This document shows, in pieces, positions 25,350 through 33,497 of a stretch of 46,950 nucleotides of DNA. The translations under genes were made by a program, and so were the position numbers. Under the pieces are notes generated by a model. The model searched no databases, was not told the DNA's origin, and was given only the letters and a program-made list of their open reading frames with translations. Within the stretch, counting starts at the first letter, position 1. The number at the start of each line of letters is the position of its first letter. Source of the DNA: Paracoccus indicus (lineage in GTDB: Bacteria; Pseudomonadota; Alphaproteobacteria; Rhodobacterales; Rhodobacteraceae); the NCBI RefSeq assembly GCF_003056335.1, contig NZ_PYWA01000012.1, positions 1 through 46,950 on the forward strand, given 5' to 3'.

Positions 25350-26141
25350 ATGCGCCAGTCACCCCTTCCGATCCTTGCACTTGCCGTCGCCTGCGCGGCG
25401 CAGGTTCCAGCCGCCCTGGCCGCGGAACCCCATCCCGATGCCAAGGGCTTCTACGAGGATTTCTTGCAAGGATTGGACAAGGACCGCTGGTATGTCTCGG
25501 ACGGGTGGTCGAACGGCGACTGGCAGGACTGCGAATGGTCCGGCAGGGCGGTTCAGGTGCGCGGCGGCATACTGAGCCTGTTCCACATTCCCGCCCCCGC
25601 GGACCACGACGCCCCGGCGCTGTGCGGCGAGGTGCAGACCAAGGCCTTCATGCAATACGGCACCTTCGAGGCCCGCATTCGCACGCCCCGCCAATCCGGC
25701 ATGAATGCCTCGGTCTTCACCTATGCGGGGCCCGTCCACGGTTCCCCGCATGATGAGATCGACATCGAGATTCTGACCCGCGATCCCGGCACGATGACCA
25801 TGAACACCTATGTCGCGGGCAAGCCCCATAACGGCGATAAGGTGTCGGCCGATCCGTCCTTCGAGGATGATTTCCGCATCGTCGGCTTCCGATGGGCCCC
25901 CGAGGGCATCACTTGGTATCTGGACGGACAAGAGGTCCACAGGACCGATCCGGACAGCACCCTGCCCAACCATCCGCAAAAGCTGTACATGTCGTTCTGG
26001 AGCACCGCGACTCTGACCGACTGGATGGGCCGCCCGGCCCCCCAGGACGGTCCACTGGAATACCAGGTCGATTGGGTGGCCTATACGCCATTGGACGCAT
26101 CCTGCCTGTTCGAAGGCTCCGTCACCTGCGAGGCAGACTGA
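25350..26141 (+). CDS. exoK: ExoK-like secreted GH16 endoglycanase
   Basis: A 263-residue secreted enzyme. The signal peptide MRQSPLPILALAVACAAQVP ends near AALA-AEPHP. The GH16 domain carries HDEIDIEIL with Glu136, Asp138 and Glu140, the ExDxE version without a bulge seen in lichenase-type and ExoK enzymes. ExoK cuts nascent succinoglycan. The reading frame continues far upstream, but that part is antisense to the neighbouring glycosyltransferase and is not coding. Its stop overlaps the next start (TGATG at 26139-26143). Confidence 0.87.
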   Translation: MRQSPLPILALAVACAAQVPAALAAEPHPDAKGFYEDFLQGLDKDRWYVSDGWSNGDWQDCEWSGRAVQVRGGILSLFHIPAPADHDAPALCGEVQTKAFMQYGTFEARIRTPRQSGMNASVFTYAGPVHGSPHDEIDIEILTRDPGTMTMNTYVAGKPHNGDKVSADPSFEDDFRIVGFRWAPEGITWYLDGQEVHRTDPDSTLPNHPQKLYMSFWSTATLTDWMGRPAPQDGPLEYQVDWVAYTPLDASCLFEGSVTCEAD

Positions 26142-27388
26142 TGGCAGGGGCCGCATATCCCCGGTCATCAATGACACCCCGCCGTGCGGCCCGCCGCGGG
26201 CGGTACCCGACGTTCAGCTATTCCCCCGACGCCATTGCCGCTTTCATGGCCGTCTTCGGCATGACCTTCATTCCCCTGCTGGGATCCAAGGGGGCCTTGC
26301 TCTTCCTGATGGCTGGAATGGCTCTCGTGGCAATCAACGCCGGTCAGGCACTGGCCGCCCTGAGGCGCGAATGGATGATCGCGTTGGTTGCGCTGTGGTG
26401 CGTGATGTCTTTCGCCTGGTCGGATTACGCGTCACTGAGCATGCGTTACGGCATTCAGCTGTGCTTGACCGTGCTGATTTCCGTGGCCATCGCCTACCGC
26501 CTGGCCCCGCTGGCCTTCGTCAAGATCGTTTTCCTTACCAGCACGATGTCAGGGCTTGCCAGTCTTCTGATTGGACGAAACCGAGGCGACGGGATGGGAT
26601 ATCTGGGCATTCACGCCAGCAAGAATGCCTTGGCGGATGCCAGCTCCGTGCTGATCATCGTGGCCTTGGCGGTACTGGTAGACCGGCACCTATCAGCGCG
26701 CTGGCGGCTTCCCGCCTTGGCATCGCTTCTGATGGGCACAATGCTTCTGATCATGGGCCAATCAAGCGGAGCATTGGTCAGCACTTTCGGTGTCGTCATG
26801 GTTTTTGGCGGCATTGTGCTGCTGCAACGCATGACGCCCCATATGCGGCTGGTCACAATCGGCCTGTCGGTTGTCCTGTTCGCGGCAATCGCCGTGCTGC
26901 TGTCATCCATATCCGATCAACTGGCTGGCATGTTCCTGGATCTCACCGGCAAGGACATCACACTAACCGGGCGCACGGATCTTTGGGCCGTTGGCCTTGG
27001 GCAAATTGCCGAAAGGCCGTTCTTTGGGGTAGGTTTCCAAGCATTCTGGGTTCCCGGTCGACCTGTAGCAGAACAGCTTTGGGCCAATTTCGGCATTGGA
27101 TCCAAGCAGGGTTTCCACTTCCACAACACCATCATCTCGAATGCCGTCGAAATCGGCATCCCCATGACCGTGATGCAGACGCTTATTTTCTTCGGAGCAG
27201 CGACGGCATGTCTTGGCTGGGCAATTCGAAACCCTTCGGCAGCATCGGTCTTCTTTGCCCTGTTCATGGTACGATTGTGCATGCTGATGTGGATCGAAGT
27301 TGTGTATTTCTATCAGTTCAGCATTGCGACAGGCACTATCGTCGCTGCCATCTGCTATGGAAACCGGGCGAGGCTCAAGATGAACTAA
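26141..27388 (+). CDS. exoQ: ExoQ-like polysaccharide polymerase / O-antigen ligase family
   Basis: A 415-residue polytopic membrane protein with about ten to twelve hydrophobic segments and a large loop with DLTGKDITLTGRTDLWAVGL and FFGVGFQAFW, the TGR...W...G.G pattern of the O-antigen ligase/ExoQ family. It would join repeat units in the periplasm with the ExoP-like protein. Translationally coupled to the ExoK-like gene. Confidence 0.83.
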   Translation: MAGAAYPRSSMTPRRAARRGRYPTFSYSPDAIAAFMAVFGMTFIPLLGSKGALLFLMAGMALVAINAGQALAALRREWMIALVALWCVMSFAWSDYASLSMRYGIQLCLTVLISVAIAYRLAPLAFVKIVFLTSTMSGLASLLIGRNRGDGMGYLGIHASKNALADASSVLIIVALAVLVDRHLSARWRLPALASLLMGTMLLIMGQSSGALVSTFGVVMVFGGIVLLQRMTPHMRLVTIGLSVVLFAAIAVLLSSISDQLAGMFLDLTGKDITLTGRTDLWAVGLGQIAERPFFGVGFQAFWVPGRPVAEQLWANFGIGSKQGFHFHNTIISNAVEIGIPMTVMQTLIFFGAATACLGWAIRNPSAASVFFALFMVRLCMLMWIEVVYFYQFSIATGTIVAAICYGNRARLKMN

Positions 27389-27694
27389 TTTCTGAGACGC
27401 TGCGCCTTTCTGAATATCCAACTAAGGGCAATGACAATCAGGTTTGTTCTGCTCAGCAGTCGCCCAGCCAGGTCTCATTGAAAATTTCATCGACCATGGC
27501 ATACCTGAGCGGTAAAGACGCACAAGATTCAGCAAGCAGTGTTTAAAATTATTCATCAGGACAGCAAGTACAGCATTGGAAAATTTACTGAAAGCGAACA
27601 CAAAATATAAATAAATGCAAAATATATTGTTTTGGTAATTTAAGTAAAATAAACACTCTCTTCAGTGAATATGTAAACATAGGAAGCTTGTAGC
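27389..27694. other. AT-rich intergenic stretch
   Basis: About 300 bases with no gene, much richer in A and T than the preceding DNA, especially 27580-27680. It probably holds the promoter of the AT-rich glycosyltransferase; AGGAAG lies 8 bases before that start. Confidence 0.5.
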
Positions 27695-28651
27695 ATGCCC
27701 CTCGTTCTGGTTCGAACTCCTACCTATCGCCGACCTGCTCTTTTGAAGCGCGCTTTAGGCGGCCTTCAAGCGCAAACACATCAGGAATGGATATGCGAGG
27801 TTCGGGATGACTGCCCCGAAGGTAGCGCCAGAAGTACAGTCGAGGAACTAAATGATCCCCGCATCCGCTATATTAGGAATCAGCCTCAAAAGTTTATGAT
27901 TGAAAATCTTGATGCATGCTTCCTAAAGGATAACCTATATAACGCCGACTATTTCTTCATGTTGGAAGATGATAATCAAGTACTTCCTCGGTACATGGAA
28001 AGGGGTATTGAAATAACAAAACAGATGGGCGTTAATGTCTGTCAGATTAATCAGTCAATTGAATATTTAGATGTAGATAAAAAAGGCACGTACAGCAATT
28101 TCGGAATTTTTGATGGTATATATGAAGATCGCATTTATGAACCACGGGAAATACGTTTAGCTCTGTTTGGATGGACGGCATTATCGAATGGTTCTGTTTT
28201 TTGGTCAAAGAATATTAGCCGAGAACTTGCTTTTCGAACGGGTATTACGCCAGGAATTGATGAGGATCTTCGTGCCATGCTGCTTCGGGACCGCGTTTAT
28301 GTCTGCTTAGAGAAATTAGCCACTTGGGCAAAAGATGAAGTCGCAACAACGCGAAATTTGGGATTTAACAAAGGTAAGCTGCGTCGCGAACTAGATATGC
28401 AAGCAAGTTCAAAAAAAATGCGCCGAATTGTATGGAAAGATACTCCTAGAAACATGCGAAAAGATTTTTTAGAGGGCGCCATACTGCGTATCCCCTTAGA
28501 AAAGCGTCACTATGAGCTTCAACGGGCTGGAATAAAGATTAATGATCCAAAGGCTCCGCATGGATTTATTAAAAATATTAAAGTAGGTATAGTAAATACT
28601 TTAGGTAATGTCCATCCATCGGTAAATAGCATAGATCTTAATGATCTATAA
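27695..28651 (+). CDS. AT-rich GT-A type glycosyltransferase
   Basis: A 318-residue GT2-like enzyme. MPLVLVRTPTYRRPALLKRA, EVRDDCPEGSAR, YFFMLEDDNQVLPRYME (DDN metal region) and TPGIDEDLRAMLL support the fold. Base composition is far more AT-rich than its neighbours, with many ATT, AAA and TTA codons, a sign of recent transfer. It is followed by a dead IS5, a likely vehicle or scar of that transfer. The sugar and acceptor are unknown. Confidence 0.75.
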   Translation: MPLVLVRTPTYRRPALLKRALGGLQAQTHQEWICEVRDDCPEGSARSTVEELNDPRIRYIRNQPQKFMIENLDACFLKDNLYNADYFFMLEDDNQVLPRYMERGIEITKQMGVNVCQINQSIEYLDVDKKGTYSNFGIFDGIYEDRIYEPREIRLALFGWTALSNGSVFWSKNISRELAFRTGITPGIDEDLRAMLLRDRVYVCLEKLATWAKDEVATTRNLGFNKGKLRRELDMQASSKKMRRIVWKDTPRNMRKDFLEGAILRIPLEKRHYELQRAGIKINDPKAPHGFIKNIKVGIVNTLGNVHPSVNSIDLNDL

Positions 28652-28926
28652 GTAATACGCTGCAGACCCATGGATTTCATGCTTTTGGCGTCTTTCAGGC
28701 TCCGCGATGAAACCTGATTGATAGGCAACCTTTTGGGGCTGACCGAGGCGCAAATGGCGCGGTTGAAGCCATTCTTTCTCAATAGCCATCGCAAGCCGTG
28801 CGTTGATGATCGTCGCGCCCTCAGCGACATAACTTCATCAATCGCAATGTGTTTTGCTGATGTGATGCGCTGAGGAAATTTGGCCCGGCCAAGACCCTCT
28901 ACAACCACTTGAAGCGTTGGACGTGA

Positions 28927-28958
28927 TTGGCAAACGCCACTGGTCCGAGTTCAGCCAA
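28927..28958. repeat. Family B mini-insert, copy 3
   Basis: TTGGC (28927-28931) and GCCAA (28954-28958) flank the core AACGCCACTGGTCCGAG (28933-28949). It is inserted between the KRWT and GVFA segments of the IS5 remnant. Core and geometry match the copy at 1574-1606. Confidence 0.6.
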
Positions 28959-29166
28959 GAACACGGCGTCTTCGCCTGAACCATGGTCGGCCTAGCTGCC
29001 CAGAGCGCCGAGAACAGGACCATCATGATCGATGTGAACAGGCGAACGCCTTGCGTTCGAGTGAGCCTGCGCAAGTGTCTCAAAGCATACCGCACGGCAT
29101 CTAGCCGTGGGGTCAAAAGAAGCCGCGGTCGTCTGATCGTTTGAACCAAATGGTTCGAGAAAAAAA

Positions 29167-29189
29167 GAAACTGTCTAGGGGACAGTTTC
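29167..29189. repeat. Family A mini-palindrome, copy 2
   Basis: GAAACTGTC, loop TAGGG, GACAGTTTC: a perfect 9-bp stem with a 5-base loop, inside the IS5 remnant between the GRLI and NTKPHAVADA segments. Same design as 828-852 but with a different, self-complementary stem. Confidence 0.72.
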
Positions 29190-29636
29190 GCCTGAGAACG
29201 GAACACCAAGCCGCACGCCGTGGCGGATGCGAGGGCGCTGCCGCTCGGGTTCTTCATGTCGTCCGGGTAGGTAAGCGATTATACTGGCGCGGCTCTGCTG
29301 GGCAGCCTGCCGAAGGCGGGCTGGATTTTGGCAGATCGGGGCCATGACTCCGATTGTTTCAGAGAAGCCTTGAAAAAAAAGGATAAATGCCTGCATCTTC
29401 GTTCGGAAGTACCGAAAGAAGGCTGTCAAATACGATAAGCGGCGTTACAAACGGCGCAACCGCATCAAGATCATGTTTGGGCGCCTCAGGGATTAGCTCA
29501 TGAAGGATAAAGACCTATTGCCGAAGGATGGGCATCAGTATTCTAAATTGTTTTCTAGAAACACGATTGTTGTGGACAGATTTCATTTTTTTTATAACTT
29601 GCTATCGACGGTAACGTTCAGAAATCGCGGTAAATT

Positions 29637-31289
29637 TTGCGTATCATAGATCCGGTAGTTGCTGCAGGAGAGCATTACGACATCTGTGTTGTCGGTGCAG
29701 GGCCAGCAGGTCTGGCCGTCGCGTTTGGTTGCGCATCAGCCGGCCTCTCGACGTTGGTACTTGAGAGTGGCGGCATGGCCCCCAACGATGTTGCGGAGCA
29801 CGGCCATCGGGCAATCATTCATGACCCGGCGCAGCATGCACCGCTGGAGAAGGTCGCCTGCCGGGCTTTTGGTGGAACCAGCCATTGGTGGGGAGGAAAT
29901 TGCAACCCATTCCTAGATTGCGAATTCGCCTCAGGCGAATGGCCAATTCCTTATGGCGAGTTAGCGCAATGGTATCCAGCCGCTGCCAAGTTCCTTGGCT
30001 GTGGAAGCAACTTCATCAATGAAGTTCATCCTCCTGCCGTGGGGCGCGATGGTGTCTTTCTTGACGGTATTTCAAGACAAGCTGCATTCCCACGGGATCT
30101 CAGCTTGACTTGGCAACGGCAAGCTGAGGCACAATCGAATTTGCATGTGGTCCTTTGGGCTGAGGTTGTTGGACTGAACTACGGGCAAGGAAAGAAAGTG
30201 TCCGGGGTTCGCGCATGCATAGCACCAAGCGCTGAACTTCATCATTTTTCGGCAGGTACGGTTGTACTGGCGGCAGCGGGGCTTGGCACGACGCGAGTTC
30301 TTCTGGCCGAGCAGATGCGTGGTGCAGAATTTGAAGGCGGCAGGCATCTTGGGCGCTACTACATGGGCCATCTGACAGGTACCGGTTCGAAAATCAGAGT
30401 GCAGCCGGAAAGCACTGGCTGGGGAGTGAGAAGTCCGGAAGAAGGTGAATACATCCGTGAGCGCCTTCTTGTTGGGCCAAACGGGTTCGGCCAATGCCAC
30501 AGTACGGCTTTCTGGATCGGGAATTTCCCACTTTGGGACGCGGAACACCGTTCCGGTGGAAAATCAGCGAAGTATTTGCTGGGGAAAGTAGCAAAGACCT
30601 TAAAAATAAGTTCTACGGATGAAGCTCTTGATTCGAGGCTTGGTTTGCAGCGAACTGAATGGAGGCCGCATCTTGCTAATATAAAGAAGCGTCCAATGGA
30701 TGCTTTTGTAACGGTGGTGCGTACGCTGAGAAAACTGCTTTCTGGTGGCCTGCAGCGCCTTCCTGATTATCCTCAGCCAGAGCGTGACGGCACTTATGCT
30801 CTTTGGTATCACGCAGAACAGCTGCCTTCTGCGGAAAATGTGGTCCAAGTGGAAGGACCGGTGGCGTTGAATTCTCTGCCTCCGCTTTCGATTAAGTTCA
30901 GCTTTAGTGATGAAGATGTAAGCCTTACGGTCCAGGCTCATCTGCGTCTAAAGAAGGTTTTTAATGAATCGGGAAGCGGAATATCAATGCCAGATTTTGA
31001 TCCCGATAAATTGGCAGAACGCATCCGAAAAAACGCATACGACGGCTATCATCAGATTGGGACGACACGTATGGCAGCCACGCCCGAGAAGGGAATGGTG
31101 GACGAAAACTGCAAGGTCTTTGGAGTGGACAATCTGTATGTCGCCTCAGCCAGTGTTTTTCCGACATCTGGACATTCCAATCCGACCCTGACGGTCGTTG
31201 CTCTCGCGCAGCGGCTTGCGGCGCATCTATCCAACAAGAAGACGAAAGCAGCAGTGGATCTGCGCTTGACCGAAGCAGACGGCATTTGA
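29637..31289 (+). CDS. GMC-family FAD-dependent oxidoreductase
   Basis: A 550-residue flavoprotein. The Rossmann dinucleotide site YDICVVGAGPAGLAVAFG is at residues 14-31 and AFGGTSHWWGGNC follows. The C-terminal GMC domain has DGYHQIGTTRMAATPEKG (active-site His), VDNLYVASASVFPTSGHSNP and ALAQRLAAHL. GMC enzymes oxidise alcohols, often sugars; here it may oxidise a sugar precursor or residue of the polymer (inference). No ATG is near; TTG at 29637 is the best start but lacks a ribosome site. The upstream region was rearranged by the IS5 remnant ending 140 bp before, so the native start may be lost. Confidence 0.82.
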   Translation: MRIIDPVVAAGEHYDICVVGAGPAGLAVAFGCASAGLSTLVLESGGMAPNDVAEHGHRAIIHDPAQHAPLEKVACRAFGGTSHWWGGNCNPFLDCEFASGEWPIPYGELAQWYPAAAKFLGCGSNFINEVHPPAVGRDGVFLDGISRQAAFPRDLSLTWQRQAEAQSNLHVVLWAEVVGLNYGQGKKVSGVRACIAPSAELHHFSAGTVVLAAAGLGTTRVLLAEQMRGAEFEGGRHLGRYYMGHLTGTGSKIRVQPESTGWGVRSPEEGEYIRERLLVGPNGFGQCHSTAFWIGNFPLWDAEHRSGGKSAKYLLGKVAKTLKISSTDEALDSRLGLQRTEWRPHLANIKKRPMDAFVTVVRTLRKLLSGGLQRLPDYPQPERDGTYALWYHAEQLPSAENVVQVEGPVALNSLPPLSIKFSFSDEDVSLTVQAHLRLKKVFNESGSGISMPDFDPDKLAERIRKNAYDGYHQIGTTRMAATPEKGMVDENCKVFGVDNLYVASASVFPTSGHSNPTLTVVALAQRLAAHLSNKKTKAAVDLRLTEADGI

Positions 31290-31396
31290 CCTGCTGCCAG
31301 TCCGCCCACTGTCCGGAACTTGCGCGAGGGATCGGTTGTCACCAAGAAGCCCACTGACTATAGGGTTCTCAGGAATATCCCATTTCGGAACGCAGC

Positions 31397-32524
31397 ATGA
31401 AGCAGCGCGTCAGCGTCATCCTTCCTACCTATAATCGCGCTCACCTGATCGAAGAGACGATCCAAAGCTTGCTAGAGCAAACTCGGCTCCCCGACGAGAT
31501 TTTGGTGATCGATGACGGTTCCACGGATACAACGCCGGAAGTTCTCGCCCGCTTTGACTGCCTGACAGTCGTTCGCATTGAAAACGGGGGAAAGGCCAAG
31601 GCGCTGAACCTTGCACTTGAAAAGGTGTCCGGAGATCTGGTCTGGATCGTCGATGACGACGACATCATGCTTCCTCATGCCTGCATGATCATGGCGACTG
31701 CGCTCGAGGTCGATCCTGATCTGGACTTTTGCGCGGGCCGCCATATCGATTTCGAGGTTGATGAGCTCACGGGCGCACGGAATAGCCGTGCACCGGGCTT
31801 CATGCGCAACTCGACTCCGGAACAGATATTTCCGGACCTCCTCGAGGGTTGCTTCATCTTTCAGCCAGGGCTCATGGTGCGAAAGAGGGTTTATGAATCA
31901 GTGGGCCCGTTCAATACCAGTCTCGTTCGTTCGCAAGACTACGAAATGATCATGCGGATCGCTCGTCATCACCGTGGAAAGCAGCTCGATGACGTCGTTT
32001 TCCTGCACCGCGAACATAGTGGTCAGCGCGGCTCTGCAAGCGAGAGCTTTGCTGCAGCGGAAAACTCTGACCGGTGGGCGCAGTTCAACCGCGTCATCTT
32101 TACAGATCTGCTGGACGATCTTGCCGATGAAGAGATCCTCGCCCAAAGCGATGTGGCGCATCTATCATCGCCCTTGTTTCGGCGTGCTGCGCTGGTGAAA
32201 CGCGGTTGCATCATGGCGCGGCAGCGTATGTGGCATGAGGCTGCCAGAATTTGGCAAGAGGCGGCGGCCGTCGACCCCGCGCCGCTATCTTCTCTTGAGC
32301 GCAAGATGATCGAGCGCAGTCCCAATTCGCCCTTGGGGGCGACCGAGCTGTTCTCGGATTTGGCTGTGCGATCGGAACTGAAGGCGCTCATGCACATGTC
32401 ATCGCCTGGTCCTGAAATGATGACAGTCCTTCGCAAAGCATCCCGTTGGCATATCCGAGCCGCCCTGCAGAGGCGGGACTGGCGCCGTGCCATGCAAGGC
32501 CTGTGGTTGATGTTGATGCGATGA
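31397..32524 (+). CDS. Family 2 glycosyltransferase
   Basis: A 375-residue GT2 enzyme. VSVILPTYNRAHLIEETIQS, ILVIDDGSTDTTPEVL, ENGGKAKALNLALEKV, VWIVDDDDIM (DxD) and TSLVRSQDYEMIMRI (acceptor-side motif) mark the catalytic domain of about 240 residues. The helical tail has W-rich segments typical of cluster-specific enzymes. It follows the GMC gene by about 110 bp on the same strand. The substrate is unknown. A weak terminator follows. Confidence 0.82.
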   Translation: MKQRVSVILPTYNRAHLIEETIQSLLEQTRLPDEILVIDDGSTDTTPEVLARFDCLTVVRIENGGKAKALNLALEKVSGDLVWIVDDDDIMLPHACMIMATALEVDPDLDFCAGRHIDFEVDELTGARNSRAPGFMRNSTPEQIFPDLLEGCFIFQPGLMVRKRVYESVGPFNTSLVRSQDYEMIMRIARHHRGKQLDDVVFLHREHSGQRGSASESFAAAENSDRWAQFNRVIFTDLLDDLADEEILAQSDVAHLSSPLFRRAALVKRGCIMARQRMWHEAARIWQEAAAVDPAPLSSLERKMIERSPNSPLGATELFSDLAVRSELKALMHMSSPGPEMMTVLRKASRWHIRAALQRRDWRRAMQGLWLMLMR

Positions 32525-32529
32525 ATTTT

Positions 32530-32547
32530 CCTGCAGGGCAGGTTTTT
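32530..32547 (+). terminator. Weak Rho-independent terminator
   Basis: CCTGC, loop AGG, GCAGG, then TTTTT, six bases after the glycosyltransferase stop and before the convergent sulfotransferase gene. Confidence 0.45.
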
Positions 32548-32649
32548 GAAATCGGATCAGGGTGATCTATATTTGCTGAACAATATCATGGGGATGCGCT
32601 TCTTTTCTTATCCCGGATAATGGCAAAGGGGATGCTTTCGGCCCAAAGT

Positions 32650-33495
32650 CTAGCCCGTGTATCCATGGCGTGTCATGTGCTGGCGAAAAGCGTTAGGAAA
32701 GCGGGCGACATCCGTTTCGTTCAAAGTTTTCTTCCAGTTTCCGATCGAAGCGGGCGTGATAGGTTTCAGGACTGCCGCGTGGTGATCGAGCTGCTCGATA
32801 TCGCCGAGGTTGGCGGGCACGCGGGTCAGGTATTCAGGGGCAAAATCCATGCGGGCAAAGCCGAAGATCCTGTCAAAGGCACCCTCGGGTTTGGTCACGA
32901 TGTCTTCATAGAACATCTTCAACGTGCGGTCCCGGGGCAGAAAGCGGGCGCACGCCGAGTTTGCCTGCACCCAACGGTCCACCGCCACATCGACGGTCCG
33001 CATGTCGGCCTTCACTTGGCTGGCAACGGAATCGCGTCCGTCACGTACAAGATAGAGGAACTGTGCATCGGGCAGGAACTTGACGATGGATTTCAGATGC
33101 ATCGTGTTCCACGGCGTCTTGTCGCCCCAACGAGGTGCAGCGAAGCCGTGTTGCCTGGCCAGGAAACCATAGAGCCCATCCAACAGCGCACGCAAATCGT
33201 GTTTTTCTTCGGGCCAACCGACAGCTTCGGCAACGAATGCGGCCAAGGAAGGCACGTCCATCTCGGGCCAGTTCGCATGCCGGTCGAAATACGACGCAAA
33301 GAGAAAGACTTTCTCGCGCCAATCAAGTCGGCGCCAGCGTTTCCAGCGCTCGATGACCTCACCCAGGACATAGGTTTCGGGCGGGATGTAAATCTGGCCG
33401 GAAGCCAGAAGCACACGGCGCACGAGAGTATTGCCGGAACGCGGTGCGCCAACGACAAGGAGGGGAGAAGGCTGGGTCAAGGCGGAGGCTTTCAC
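32650..33495 (-). CDS. Sulfotransferase family protein
   Basis: A 281-residue PAPS-dependent sulfotransferase. The 5'-phosphosulfate loop PLLVVGAPRSGNTLVRRVLL is at residues 11-30, and LYLVRDGRDSVASQ carries the 3'-phosphate-binding Arg and Ser. It would move sulfate from PAPS to a sugar hydroxyl, so the polymer may be sulfated (inference). It begins 2 bases after the stop of the glycosyltransferase on the same strand, so the two are coupled. Confidence 0.82.
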   Translation of the reverse strand: MKASALTQPSPLLVVGAPRSGNTLVRRVLLASGQIYIPPETYVLGEVIERWKRWRRLDWREKVFLFASYFDRHANWPEMDVPSLAAFVAEAVGWPEEKHDLRALLDGLYGFLARQHGFAAPRWGDKTPWNTMHLKSIVKFLPDAQFLYLVRDGRDSVASQVKADMRTVDVAVDRWVQANSACARFLPRDRTLKMFYEDIVTKPEGAFDRIFGFARMDFAPEYLTRVPANLGDIEQLDHHAAVLKPITPASIGNWKKTLNETDVARFPNAFRQHMTRHGYTG

Positions 33496-33497
33496 AG

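Larger units (their letters stand above)
28690..29495 (+). pseudogene. IS5-family transposase remnant (IS427-like)
   Basis: Pieces of one transposase appear in order on the plus strand. They are LTEAQMARLKPFFLNSHRKP with CVDDRRALS; INRN...CDALRKFGPAKTLYNHLKRWT; GVFA...MVGLAAQSAENRTIMIDVN; AYRTASSRGVKRSRGRLI; NTKPHAVADA; SDYTGAALLGSLP; DADWFREALKKKGINAC; and KYDKRRYKRRNRIKIMFGRLRD. They are separated by stops and frameshifts. Two short inserts lie within it: 28927-28958 (family B) and 29167-29189 (family A). Confidence 0.82.
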
